Below are positions 1-10,808 of a stretch of 25,902 nt of DNA, in pieces. A program made the position numbers and the translations under genes. Position 1 is the stretch's first letter; every line of letters begins with the position of its first letter. The DNA is from Schoenoplectus triqueter (taxonomy: Eukaryota; Streptophyta; Magnoliopsida; Poales; Cyperaceae): NCBI GenBank assembly GCA_964058805.1, contig CAXKVV010001941.1, forward strand, positions 1-25,902. The letters run 5' to 3'. The notes below the pieces were generated by a model that searched no databases, was not told the origin of the DNA, and saw only the letters and a program-made list of their open reading frames with translations.

Positions 1-591
1 CCGACCTCTACAAGCTTGAAAAGATGAAATTGATTGTGCAGACAACTTTCTCTCACTAAGGCGACACCATGTAGATGTAAGGGCGGCACCTTCTGAAGCT
101 TTGCAATAGTGTTCCACCAAATCACCAATCGGATAAAGGATGGTGAGCTCAAATTCAACAACAGGGTATAGGGACAATGCAAAGGACAAGCTGAATCAAT
201 TACTAGGACTAAGAGAAGGCTAAATGAGCTCACAATTAAATGAATTGATGAAAGGATGATGACAATGGTGATTGAGTGAAATCAGGTTCAAATGGAGGAA
301 AAACAAATACAAAGTTGTGCATAAGCTTTTATAGGGTCCAAGAGGACTCTCTGGCGACTGTCAAGTATTAAGAAGGTTCTAGAACCATCTAGAAGAGAGT
401 AGAGTCCAGTTAGCACAAGGGAGTGACAAAAGAGTAAATGAGAAAATATTTGTAACTAACTCCAAACAGCCTAACTGTTGAGAGATTACTCAATTGGGTG
501 ATTAGAAAACACAAATGCATCCTGACCATTGGTTGAGATTGAAGTAAGGGTTGAGATTGAATCCAAACCGTGATCCAAGTATTAGTCACTC

Positions 592-628
592 AACCAATCA
601 TAATTTGGCATGCCTCTAGCTTATATAA
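592..628 (+). promoter_or_regulatory. Promoter-like CCAAT plus TATA module
   Basis: A CCAAT word (near 593-597) is followed about 20 bases on by TTATATAAAT (near 619-628), the normal order for a plant core promoter. About 50 bases further on lies the (GA)12 microsatellite, a common feature of plant 5' leaders. No coding sequence follows that I can recognise, so this may be the promoter of a decayed retrotransposon LTR rather than of a host gene. Sequence words only; activity is inferred. Confidence 0.25.
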
Positions 629-680
629 ATCCTCAAGACTAAAAGAATAGGGGATCGATAATCTAAAATCCGGCAATTAA

Positions 681-704
681 GAGAGAGAGAGAGAGAGAGA
701 GAGA
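681..704. repeat. (GA)12 microsatellite
   Basis: Twelve uninterrupted GA dinucleotides. It lies about 50 bases downstream of a TATA-like box. Confidence 0.95.
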
Positions 705-1314
705 ACTACTCAAACAGTAGCAAAAGAAAGGGAAAGAGAGAAGAGAGGGCAATAGTGTAAATCAATCCCAAGGCCGAAATTAAGATCAATTGGTAGTAGA
801 GCTAGCTTTTCAAGCTCAGTTCTCTCAATTCGATTGAAATTAAGCAATCCTTGTGCATTCCCAATTGAACAAGATAAGTGTAAGATGTAAATTTTAACTG
901 TTGCAATCATGTAAGCCGATTTTTCCATTTATATTGGAATTTTCATTTGAATTCAATTTCTTTTGATTTCTTTATTGATTCTCGCTCTGTGATCTTCAAT
1001 CTTTGACTTTTCAAGTCCAATTTCTGATATAAATCATCGTAATTACTTGAACGAGATCAAAAAATTTAGTTCAAACATTCAAGTTCTGAGTTTAAATTGA
1101 TTTTTCAGCTTTTCTACTTTACTCTTCTCTAGACAAGGGGTCTAAGGGCATGAGATTGGTAGTAGGCCTCTTGTAGACATCTCATTCTTCATTTGATCAA
1201 TGGATTAGGCAAATTGGTAGAAGGATTTTTCATCCTCCCAATTCTATCGATCTGGTAATCATCAAGATTCAAGTTGATATCATTATGTTGAAGCTGAATT
1301 GATGACTTGAATAT

Positions 1315-1357
1315 GGCAATGTGACAGTGTCACATGTGTAAGAGAAGAGACATTGCC
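1315..1357. repeat. Nested inverted repeats
   Basis: Outer arms GGCAATGT (1315-1322) and ACATTGCC (1350-1357) are perfectly complementary. Inside them is a second palindrome, TGTGACAGTGTCACA (1320-1334), overlapping the outer left arm, so the two foldings compete. There is no neighbouring gene to tie it to. Confidence 0.6.
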
Positions 1358-1987
1358 AAAATCAAGCACAATTCGAGAGAAATCTGGTTGTTTGAATTGA
1401 ATCATGGGGTACCAGTCTGTACCGAGGTTAATTTTTGTAGAAAATTGAAATTAAAATAAAATTGAAGAGATAATCCAGTAGAACATCGATCAACAAAGGA
1501 TTTTGCAAGAATCGATCGTCAATTTGATCAGAATAAACGATCAAAGCAGTCGGTACCAAATTGTAAATTGTACCGAAATGGTACTAGGTTACGTAGCAAC
1601 CTGGCCGATGGATTTTAGATCAGAAAATGGGATCATACTTCCCCGAGCAAGGCGACACTGATGGTGGTAACTGATCATCGATCAGGTGCTCCGGTCGCCG
1701 GAAGAGCAACGACACAAATCTCATCGAAGGAGTCAACAAAGGAGATGAAGGAGTGTCTCTACACGATCCTTGATGCACAAGCGCATATCTCAGTATGATT
1801 GAGTGAATCTCAAAGAGATCCAATGACTCCCATGACTTAGCAGTTAAAAGAATAATAAATAATGCATCTAAATCGTTTATCTGTTAAGAACTAATCTCAA
1901 AGTAGATCCAACGGTCCAAATAAACCAAAGTTAAACAGAAGATTTACACTAATCTCAGAACAATCTAGTAGTCTAGATTAATATTCT

Positions 1988-3114
1988 TGTGCGACCCTTT
2001 TTCGCGCGCTCCGCACCGCCTCAACGGGTGGTTGGCGATGGGATGCGGAAGAAGGACACGGAGATCCCTCCCAAGCGTGCATTTGTTTAATGCCGGTTGA
2101 TTCTACCATTTAGACCAATTTGAATGCACATTTAGGGGTTTTTAGTGATTGTGAGTTCTTGTAGATTCCGGTGGGCGCAAACCCCCACCGTTAATTACCC
2201 TGGGCTGTTAACCTCGAGGCACCTCTGGATCTTTAAAAGGGAGAAGCAAATAATATAGTTAAATGATGGTCAAGTGGTCGTGTGCCCTTATGATCAAGAA
2301 TCATTAGAGCACCCTGGATTCACCAGAAGGTTAATCCAGTGAAAGACGAACCTACTACAAATCGGTTCAGTCTTTACCGCCTCGAGAGATAACCTTACTA
2401 CTGATCAGATTAATCTCTTCAGAGGGGTTCGAGGTAGGTCTACTAATGAACGACTTGACCTCAGTTGATCTAGAAGATAAACCTACTACTGAACGGTTCA
2501 ATCTTAACTAGTCAACAACCAATCACACAAAATACAACTCGAACCACTAAACCGGTTGATCTTGAGGTTGGTGAATCAGGAGAAGGGCGGATTTGGCCCA
2601 CTTGTTCCTTCTCACTGATCTTCTAGATCATGAATTCCAAGCACTAAGCTGATTCATAAACTTAGGAACACAACTGCACACAAAGTCAAACCTGAAGCAC
2701 TAAGCCAGCTTGACATTGAGGCGTATGTCAGTGAAGGAACCTACTACAGAACGGTTCACATTCACTGTTTTGTGGATGAATCAACTTCAGAACGATTCAA
2801 TCTCACAATCTCGGGAGATGAATCAGAAGACAAACTTATCGACGGATGAGTTCAGTCTTGCTAGCTCAACTAGTCATGAATTACTTGTTCATGACACCGA
2901 GTCATTAAGATGTCACTTCTTTCGGACATCGTAATGTTCTTTTCTCTTAAAGTCGACATATTTCTTCATGTTGATGTCGCGGTCTTGGTTATTCTTCAAC
3001 GAGCGTCAAGATGTTCTTGTCCCGACTAATTGTCCTGAATGTTGCATTACTTGTGCAAGATCACTGTGTTACTCTACACCCCTTGTGTGAGCGTATTAAT
3101 TCACCTCTAAAATG
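1988..3114 (-). repeat. R1 repeat family, copy A
   Basis: This ~1.1-kb stretch is, as reverse complement, recognisably the same sequence as 18810-19915 (copy B), and its proximal ~820 bp also match 19916-20736 (copy C). The plus-strand left edge begins TGTGCGACCC, matching the GGGTCGCACA end of copy B; the other edge fades near 3114. Homology includes the interior and the stretch by the ACACCCCTTGTGTGAG words. Six hairpin motifs with an 11-nt loop lie within (arms at 2348-2368, 2390-2412, 2436-2456, 2478-2500, 2737-2757, 2777-2799). I see no protein, no terminal inverted repeats and no certain target duplication, so the element type is unknown. TG...CA-like edges leave open that it is an LTR. 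Confidence 0.75.
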
Positions 3115-4140
3115 TAAAAAGATTATTATATTTTTATTGATTGATTTTTTTATTATTAAGATAATACCTTTCATTATTATCTCTATTACAAATGTGAACT
3201 TATCTTTATTTTTAAATTCTATTTATTCTTGTAGAAAATTACTTATAAAAATAATAGAAAATGAGTTAGCTATTATTCAGAATTTTATTTAGATTTTTAA
3301 GATTTTATAATAGCTAAAGTAATAGAATTTTATTTTTATTATTTTTGAATTCTATTTATTTATTTTTTTATAGAAAATTACTTACAAAAATAATAGAAAA
3401 TAAGTTGGCTATTATTTATGATCTTATTTGAATTTTTAGGATTTTTATAATAGCTAATAGAATGAAATTTATTATATTTTTTTATTACAATCATTATTTT
3501 CCTTATTGAATTTTATTTGTAAAATATTAGAAATATTTTTATTTATATTTGTGAACTGAAAATGATAAAATTTATTATATTCTTTATTTTAGTTTTAGAT
3601 TTTCATATAATAACTAAAAGAATATAATTTGCTTTACTTTGGGTTCTAAAATAAAAGAAAGTATTTTTATTATTTATTATTATTATTTATTTTATTCCTA
3701 TAAAAAGAAAAAAAATAAAATAAAAATAAAAAAGGGTTAAAATAATATTCAATTATTATTAACAAATTTTATTATTATTTATTCCCTTTTATAATAACTA
3801 AAGAATAGAATTTATCTTATTATTTTTTTATTGAATATTATTATTGCTATTATTATTTCATGAAAAATTACTGGAAAAATCAGTAAAATATATCTAATTA
3901 TAGTTTAAGATTTTATTTGAATTTTTAGAATTTTATAACATTTAAAATGACAAGTCAAAGCTATGTCAAATATACAAATGCAATATAGTGTCTTTTGCTT
4001 TTAAATTATTTTTATATAATAATATTTTTATAATTGGAATGTTTTTATACAGGAAAATATTATGAAAAATAAAGAATTTTTAGAAATAAATTTAAATTAA
4101 TTTGGAGTTTAGAAACATTTTTAATTGATTTATTTACTCT
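3115..4140. repeat. AT-rich tract with degenerate ~134-bp tandem repeats
   Basis: Almost pure A/T sequence. Two adjacent units are clear: one starting near 3213 and one near 3347, each running from an AATTCTATTTATT word through AGAAAATTACTTA, AATAATAGAAAAT and a GCTATTATT word to TTTTATAATAGCTAA. A weaker third match with GAAAAATTACT and TTTGAATTTTTAGAATTTTATAA lies near 3860-3950. No gene is recognisable; low complexity makes the remaining similarity hard to score by eye. Confidence 0.6.
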
Positions 4141-4171
4141 CTATTTTTAATATTCTGTTATTAATTGACTA

Positions 4172-4325
4172 TTGGGCTTAATGGATTGGGCCGGTTTCAT
4201 TTTCCTTTTATTTTCTGTGGATTGGGTCCAATATGGAAGTTGGGCCGACTGCTATTACCCCTTTTTTTTATTTCACCTGGGCCAACTTCCATTTATTTTT
4301 CTCTTTTTTTTGTGCATTAGGCCCA
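4172..4325. promoter_or_regulatory. Cluster of TGGGCC/GGCCCA (site II-like) motifs
   Basis: TGGGCC occurs at 4187-4192, 4241-4246 and 4278-4283, and its complement GGCCCA at 4320-4325, with a related TGGGCT at 4173-4178: four full matches in ~140 bp of otherwise AT-rich DNA. In plants TGGGCC/T motifs (site II elements, bound by TCP factors) cluster in promoters of growth-related housekeeping genes. Two of them sit on the arms of an inverted repeat (4233-4243 and 4282-4292). No convincing gene follows, so this may be the promoter of a lost gene or part of a repeat; function is inferred from motifs alone. Confidence 0.35.
4233..4292. repeat. 11-bp perfect inverted repeat
   Basis: ATGGAAGTTGG (4233-4243) and CCAACTTCCAT (4282-4292) are perfectly complementary, separated by 38 bases. 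It lies inside the TGGGCC cluster. Confidence 0.85.
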
Positions 4326-4330
4326 GCAAG

Positions 4331-6206
4331 CGATTCGGCTGGCTCTTTCAATTATAATCTATGTTTTATTTAAAGCCGTTGGATCAATTCTCAAGATTAC
4401 CTTCTAAAGAATAGACGATCCTGATACGTTATTCCACTTCCCTTTAAATTTAAACTCTCAGCCATCATCAGATCTCCTCAAGATTCGTACGTGTGCATCA
4501 AGATGCAAACCCGCGCCTCAAGGGTCGTGCGATTATGTCTTGTTGACTGTCTCTCCGACTGTTGCGTCGGGATTCGTGTCAATAGGCGTTTCCGGCGACT
4601 GGGCTTCTTCCTCCCTGATCGGACAAGGCCAATGGTATCGCCTGACCTAAGTAAGACCTCCTATGGCGGCTGATTTGAAATCAATACGGTGGCTAATCGT
4701 GCGTACCGGTACCGTTTGAGATGAACCGGTATAACTCAGTACCGAGGTCCTCGCACCTCCGAATTCGTCTAAATCAATCAAGATTTCAAGAAATTACGAT
4801 CCAAATGTGTATCAATCTGATGTATCAACACAAACTATTATGATGTTAATCACTTATTCCCATTTGTGATTTGCCAAAATCAGATTACCGATTATCGTTG
4901 TGTAATACTAATCAACCTCAACTGCAACTCACTAAAAGCCTATTGCTTGTGCTATTGCTAGGTCATTCATGCCTTTAGCAACCTTAATATCATCATTAAC
5001 GATCATACTACACTTATTCCGAATGCATTTGGTTTCTCTCTCAACATACAGCTTTAATTTCATCAAAATAACACTTATAACGAAATGAAACCGTTCTCGC
5101 TGAGTTCTCAAGTTATGACTGAGATCGATCAGCTCAAAGGGTGATATATTCTCCTCTCATATGCATGCTATAGGTTATGATTAGCATTTTTCTCCTTGTC
5201 AACCAAAAGTAATAAAAGATCAAAAAAAGGATTTGATACACATCGAGTTCTCAAGTTGTTCAACTAAGATCAATCGATGGAAAACTGAACATAAAACTCA
5301 AATTCATCAATTGTAAGAAAAGGCAAAGAAATTAGATCAATAAAAATGAAAGGAGAATCAAAATTCAAACAAGAACTTACTGTTATTCATTTATTGAATA
5401 CAACTTGATACCTAATTCCTCTAAATTCCAAAGAACCGACCTTTGATCCTTTAATTCGAAATTGTATCACCTTGATGATTGATTCTGCTTGGAGGCTACA
5501 AGGTCCCTAATCCGAGCTCTCAACTGGCACCCTTTTTGATATCCATTACTCTCCATTCTCTCCCCCCTCCTTTCAGCATGTGTTGCTCTCTCTTTATATG
5601 TGTAACTGCCTCCCTCCTCTTTCTGTGCACCAATCTCTCACTTCTCAAGCGCCAATTTCTCACTGTTAAAATCGACATATGGCCTTGTGCACCAATTCCA
5701 CCGAAGAAACCATGCTGTGGACGACCGTTTCATACCAGCAACGGCCTTAACTGCATAGTAGGACCCACATAGAACCTCCCAAACCGCCAATTTGTTCTAT
5801 CATTCTCCAGATTACTCAATTGAACTTCATATCCGAGTTCTTTTTTTCTTGAATGCGAGTGATCCACAATGTATAAAACCAAAAACAAACTATTCTAGTG
5901 TGTTCTCCTCACCAAGGGCTTTCCAACGGTATATTATTTGTCAATTTTCGTTACCGATTGGATTTTTTTTCATTTTTTTGAGTTTACTTCTGTTGAAGAA
6001 CCAGGCTGGCAGAGGGAAATCGTAGCAATAGGGAGAGAGAGGGCTTTTCTATCGCCGTGGGGCCCGGTGACAGTGATAGAAATGGAAGGGGAAGGGTAGT
6101 GCAGTTCGGTAGACTCGGTGTTCATGGATTGACCCCACATGTAATGGTTAATGAGAGACAAACGAAATAGACTAAGTCCATTCAGTATTTTCTCTTTTCT
6201 TAAACT
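4331..6206. other. Unclassified repeat-like or intergenic DNA
   Basis: The short frames here, including one at 4491-4673 and one at 5479-5772, resemble no family I recognise. Near 4680-4760 there are GTACCGGTACC and ACCGGTATA words like those around 1408-1590. Before the LARD inserted, this stretch was continuous with 17443 onward. I see no gene, RNA or element boundary that can be supported. Confidence 0.45.
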
Positions 6207-6211
6207 CCTCT
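6207..6211. repeat. Target-site duplication CCTCT (left)
   Basis: CCTCT directly precedes the 5' LTR and is repeated perfectly after the 3' LTR at 17438-17442. A 5-bp duplication is the normal footprint of Ty3/gypsy integrase and proves the element is bounded as called. Confidence 0.97.
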
Positions 6212-8163
6212 TGTGAAACACCGTAAATTTAAAAATAATAAAAAAAATAGAAAATTGAATAAAATAAGAGGAAATATATACAATAAAATTTAATATTTAA
6301 AAAAAATATATTATTAATGAAGATATAAATAATTTAAGATCCAAACTGAATATGATAAAAAAAAAAACTTGGTATTGAAATTTATAAAGGAATCAAATAA
6401 TAACTAAAAATGTTGTAATTAATTTAAAGAAAAATATATATACAATTAAATAAGGGATATCAAATTTGTTTAATTCAAAGGTTAAAATGTAATTAACAAA
6501 AATAAATTGATTAGTTATGATAAACACTGATAATCGAATTATTATAAAAATAGATAAATAATTTGAGAATTAATCGGACACATAAATGACCACACAAATT
6601 CGGTTAGCGAAGATCCGGACCGAACCCACTCTTTGTTCCTTCCCGAGGAATTGTCCTTTTCTTGACTCTTCTTCCTGCCTATTTCTTTTTTTTTTTCATC
6701 TCCCGTGAACTCCAGTCTCTCTCCCCTCACCCCTTGGATTTCCCGTGCCTCCTTTATTTTCCCTCAACTGATCCCTCTCATGGAAATCACTCCCCTTTCA
6801 TTCACTCTTGATAAGCATCTCTCTCTCTTCACTCACTATTCCCTGTGCCTTGCCCCCTCACTGTAGACACTCACCTCCACCCTTTCCGCTCCAACGTAGG
6901 CCGCCGTACCTCAAAGGCGACCTCGCAAGACATTCGGGTGCGGCACCGACCTCCGCTTCCACGTGTTACGAAGGCCACCGAATAACCCATGCGTCGCAGC
7001 TCGCATTTGGCCGACAATGGCCACCAAGCCTCGCCTTCCCTACTTACCTACTCAAGTCTGATCCGACCAAGCAAACCTGGCTGTACATTCACCACTTACT
7101 GCCAATCACTGTGCCACCATCGACTTTCCCTCTCTGCCCGAGACCAACAACTGATTGAGCTCATTAATGCGGTTCCTCTTTGATCGCAAACCAAGCTCGA
7201 CCACAACCCCGACCTTGGCTGCCTCCTCTATCTGATTGTTGAACCAAGCTCGGCCTCAATCACCCTTGTTGCCTCTATCAAATGGGTAATCCCTTTCCTC
7301 TCTTTTCTGGCCGTGTGGGCCGTGTCGGGGCTGAACCCCGTGCCTTACCTCCCTTAGCTGGTTGTGCCTTCATTGTGTAATTAAATTGGTCCTGCTGTAT
7401 TTTGGATGTTGAATTGGAAAAAAAATGGCCTTGAATGTCACTATCTTGAATGAGCAAAGTCCTGCCTTGAACCATCTTTTTTTTCTTATTTACTGTTGCG
7501 ATCTCTCCCTCTTGGTACACTGATACCAGTGAAGTGAGGGATGAGTGGTGCTTACTTTCGGTTCATTTGGCTTGTATACTGGTACTTGTGGCTTCGTGGA
7601 TTTCTATTGAGACCAACACTCTGTTACGTCTGTTGTGAAGAGTAAATATTTGATTTGAGCTTTATCAATTAAATTATTGTTTAGGCCTTAGTCTAGGCCG
7701 TACATGCTAAAATATGGTCTTAATATGAGTTGGAACATAAGTTTAACACATGGACCGATAACATATAAGCATAAAAGTGGGTTGAAAATAGAAATCATAA
7801 TTTAACCAAATGGGCCAAAAAGGTATCAGTGGGATAAAAGTATAATTAATTAATTGGTAAGTACCGTAAATTGAAACGTGCGCGACTAATAATTAATTAA
7901 TACTTATAGTGAAATATGGGAGATGATTACATGATCTGCCTCAATAATGAAAATCCGAACAGATACCGTGGTTTCGGAGGCAGCCTATGATCCCAAGAAC
8001 ATTAAAACACCAACACAGTAATAAAACGATAATAATTTACTTAATTTATTTACTTCTTATTTTTAAATTTTTCTTTTAAGTTTTTTCTTTTTAATTTATT
8101 TTAAACTATTTTTGCTAATTTATTTAAATATAAGGTTAAGTATTTATATACATATACATAATA

Positions 8164-8219
8164 ATAAAAGTAAAATTTATAAGAAAAGATAATTAGGATA
8201 TAATGAATATATATATGAG

Positions 8220-8254
<35 letters not shown>

Positions 8255-8520
8255 TAATCAATTTCTCTATTTTTAGATTTAAAAGAATATTAGAAATAAA
8301 GAATATATATATATAATAACAATATATATTATTTTAAATCTTTCATTTTTGAATAAGCAAAAGAATACTAGAATAAAATATTACATATATTAAATATTAT
8401 ATATTAATCAATTTCTCTATTTTAAATTAATAAGAATGATTCTAAATATATTAAAAATAATATTATATATTAATCAATTTCTCTATTATGAAATAAATTG
8501 ATCTAAAATATTTAAATCAA
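8164..8520. repeat. AT-rich LTR segment with TA runs and a thrice-repeated ~20-bp motif
   Basis: Contains TA dinucleotide runs (8207-8254) and three copies of a TATTAATCAATTTCTCTATT motif near 8252, 8402 and 8468. The (TA)n run is 2 bp longer in the 3' LTR copy (14884-14903), the expected kind of slippage change. The same segment recurs in the 3' LTR from ~14811. Confidence 0.8.
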
Positions 8521-9677
8521 TGAACTCGAATTTAAAGTAGTGAATGAACGTATAAGAACGATCGAGAATGATAAACACATTTTAACGGATCTATAAGCGG
8601 GCAACTGATATTTCCGACGCCGCATGTATGCAGCAGAAATGCTGCCGAATTTTCAAGAAGAGACGATAAAACCCGAACAAACATTTAATTAAATTATCAA
8701 TCTAATCCTATTACTAATTAGTAAATCAATAAAACTAATAAACATCTAATTTAAACAAATTAGGTGATACAGTCGACTCGGATCCCCTCGCGGAGTACGA
8801 GGTCATTCCCGACCCGACGTACGCGGACACCGACCCCGAGGCCGGTGTTGCACCTCCGGAGTAGAGCGACTCCGCGATCCTCACCAGCACTACCAGGTAC
8901 GGTTTCCTGGGATTTAATGTTCTTTCTTCAGAAATAGGAACCCAAACCGAAAATAAAACCGTTTTTAAAATATATCTGAATTGCGGTATCTTTGGCCAAA
9001 AATTTGTAGAGTCTAAATCTGACCTGTCATATGCATCCGGTAAAATTGACCAGCATATTTGAGACATACCCGCATTTACATGTCATATCATGTCATACTG
9101 CACGTAGATAGGATAGGAGTAGGATCCGGGAAATAGTCCCGAGATAGGATCAGATAGAATTAAATAAATTCAAGTTGTAGATTATAATTATTAGGAAAAT
9201 ATTATTACTATCACTAATTATCAATTAGGTCAAGTAGTTAATCATGCATTAAATGCATGGGAGTGCTGAGAGGCGGACCGGGTAATTCTCAGTCGGAGTT
9301 GCCTTGTATAACCAGACCGTTGTGGTTACGTACGGTGACCCATAGGCCCGTGGGACCCACCGGTCTGTATATGCACTGCGCATCCTCGCCTGTCGGGTTA
9401 TCCACCGATCCCGTCATTTGGCGGGTTCGGCTGTGTCGGAGTGTTTTCTTTTGATCTTTATTATATTTCTTATTATTATTCTTTATATGATTAAATTTTT
9501 AATCCAAATTTGAGCGATTTAGGATACCGTGTACTTCAGTATTTAGTGTGGGCGGCCATATCCGAAACTGGAATCTATTTCGTGATACTATATTATTATA
9601 TTTATCCGGCGTATTTAGAATCCTAATATTGTCCGAAGGGCTTTCTCCTTTGGCCCATAGTTGGTACAGAGAAAGTC

Positions 9678-9800
9678 GGGATGCGGTCCACTGGCCTTAG
9701 TGGGTACAGTGTAGGCTCCCCTTTGTTATATTTCGTTTTGATACTTTTACGGGATGCGGTCCTCTGACCCTTGGTTGGTACAGTGTAGGCTCCCATTTGT
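9678..9800 (+). repeat. LTR minisatellite, 73-bp period, two units
   Basis: GGGATGCGGTCC at 9678 and again at 9751, each followed by a GGTACAGTGTAGGCTCCC block and a TTTGTT tail. Units are clear but imperfect. A partial related block (TTGGTACAG) lies just upstream. The 3' LTR carries the same pair 6,649 bases downstream. Confidence 0.85.
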
Positions 9801-9937
9801 TTCCGATTTGTTAATTCACGGGTAGTTATCTCCTTTTACGATATGGCAACTGAAGACATATTATATCCATTTGTTTATATTTTGTAAGGTGAATTACCAG
9901 ATTCAGCAGACCAGAGTACGTGCTCATAGCCGTCACT

Positions 9938-9963
9938 CTCCTAGGGCGATATCGCCCCGGGAG
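9938..9963 (+). other. Hairpin-forming palindrome in the LTR
   Basis: Centred between 9950 and 9951. GGGCGATATCGCCC is a perfect 14-bp palindrome, extended by CTCC/GGAG arms after two unpaired positions. The copy in the 3' LTR is 16587-16612. It lies just before a second hairpin at 9975-10002. Confidence 0.85.
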
Positions 9964-9974
9964 CCCGAATTGTC

Positions 9975-10002
9975 GTTTGTGCGGCGTTGTCGCTGCACAA
10001 AC
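9975..10002 (+). other. Stable stem-loop in the LTR
   Basis: Arms GTTTGTGC and GCACAAAC enclose a G/T wobble and a further GCG/CGC pairing, leaving a TTGT tetraloop: about 12 pairs in 28 bases. It follows the 9938-9963 palindrome by 11 bases and precedes the 45-bp repeat. Copy in the 3' LTR at 16624-16651. Confidence 0.85.
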
Positions 10003-10014
10003 ATAAAGTCCTAA

Positions 10015-10090
10015 GTTAGTAAGTTGGGCCCTGGTTGTGCCCGCTTAGGCAAGGCCCGAGTTAGTAAGTTGGGCCCTGGTTGTGCCCGCT
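10015..10090 (+). repeat. LTR minisatellite, 45-bp period, two units
   Basis: A 31-bp block beginning GTTAGTAAGTTGGGCCCTGG occurs at 10015-10045 and identically at 10060-10090. The perfect identity of the blocks suggests recent duplication or conversion. The 3' LTR carries the same pair. Confidence 0.92.
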
Positions 10091-10712
10091 CGGGATGAAT
10101 CTGGTAAATTTACAAACTGGGTAATTATTATGGGTGTTTGACTCTCGTATCGTATACTTTATATTATATTATTATTTCCACAGAATTTTCTATTTCGGGT
10201 TTCTTTACCATATCATATCATAACATGTAGGTTAAATGTGCATAATAACAATTATTATATTTATTCATCAATATTATATGGTATTTCAGACATCAGTATC
10301 GGTTTTTGGGTCCAGTCTAGGAAAGAAGATCAAATCTTAAGGCTGGATCTAAATCCGTACTGAGTAATTTATAAAATTACTCACGTTTCCACGGTGGTTG
10401 TGGGATCCAGGTATTCTCAGGTTCGGGATTTTTGGCTAGTGCGAGTGCTAGGGACAGTCCTGCGCGATGACAGGGATGCTTCGCTGCATTGGCATGTGAG
10501 CTGGGTAGTCAGTTAGGATCCATCGGGTTTTTGAGTCTTATTTTCTTCTTTTGGGTTTTTATTTGAGAGATTGCTGCCCATTCCGATGGAGCTAGCCCCC
10601 GCCTATGTGGGCGTTGTATTCTCTTTGTTCATTCTGGACTGTATGGTCATGTATTCTTATTATTATTATTTTGTTTATTCTGTGATTGCCTTATTTTATT
10701 CATTTAGCCTTT

Positions 10713-10738
10713 CGTACGCACGTCTCGTCGTGCGTACG
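10713..10738 (+). other. Perfect 10-bp stem-loop near the LTR end
   Basis: CGTACGCACG (10713-10722), 6-base loop TCTCGT, CGTGCGTACG (10729-10738). It lies 50 bases from the LTR end, so near the 5' leader or U5 part of the transcript, just upstream of the primer-binding site. Copy in the 3' LTR at 17362-17387. Confidence 0.92.
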
Positions 10739-10796
10739 TGGCGGGATTAAGCACCCCTAACCCGATTCATTTATTTTGGGGTGTGACATCCTTCGG

Positions 10797-10808
10797 TGGT
10801 ATCAGAGC
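10797..10808 (+). other. Primer-binding site (initiator Met-tRNA)
   Basis: TGGTATCAGAGC, the classical plant LTR-retrotransposon PBS complementary to the 3' end of initiator methionine tRNA. It starts eight bases after the 5' LTR end (TCCTTCGG in between). It fixes the element as plus-strand and shows minus-strand DNA priming would still be possible. Confidence 0.95.

Larger units (their letters stand above)
1..1987. other. Unclassified decayed repeat or intergenic DNA
   Basis: No reading frame here looks like a recognisable protein; those present are short and interrupted. The stretch has the texture of old retrotransposon-derived plant DNA: a CCAAT/TATA module near 595-628, a (GA)12 run at 681-704, small palindromes at 1315-1357 and several GGTACC/GTACCG words at 1408-1590. 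Bases 1600-1830, read on the minus strand, look distantly like 4440-4640 on the plus strand. I could not find LTR ends, a primer-binding site or a target duplication, so no element is called. Confidence 0.5.
6212..10788 (+). repeat. 5' long terminal repeat (4,577 bp)
   Basis: Begins TGTGAAACACCG and ends GGGGTGTGACA, so has TG...CA ends. Compared by eye with 12859-17437, the only differences found are a TA-dinucleotide length change in the (TA)n run ending at 8254, G at 8293 (A at 14942) and A at 9619 (G at 16268). It has a mosaic composition: AT-rich start, a GC-richer pyrimidine-biased part (~6590-7620), a strongly AT-rich part with TA runs (~7640-8750), a GC-rich part (~8755-9445) and a distal part with minisatellites and hairpins. 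Open frames of up to 116 codons are present but are not protein-like. The promoter and U3/R/U5 borders could not be placed. Confidence 0.95.

Noticed and set aside
4491..4673. Plus-strand frame of 60 codons rich in Arg and Cys after the TGGGCC cluster
   Set aside because: No family resemblance, no continuation by clear splice sites, and a look-alike stretch in opposite orientation at 1620-1823 suggests a repeat rather than a gene.
5479..6025. Short frames at 5479-5772 and 5792-6025
   Set aside because: Pyrimidine-rich sequence yields Leu/Ser/Pro-rich frames by chance; no motif or initiation context to support a gene.
6808..7158. A 116-codon plus-strand frame in the 5' LTR, repeated at 13455-13805
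   Set aside because: It lies in a C/T-rich low-complexity part of the LTR, has no domain or motif, and overlaps other frames of similar length. The duplication is just the LTR pair.
8735..9067. A 110-codon minus-strand frame in the 5' LTR, repeated at 15384-15716
   Set aside because: Antisense to the element, no recognisable protein features; chance frame in a GC-richer part of the LTR.
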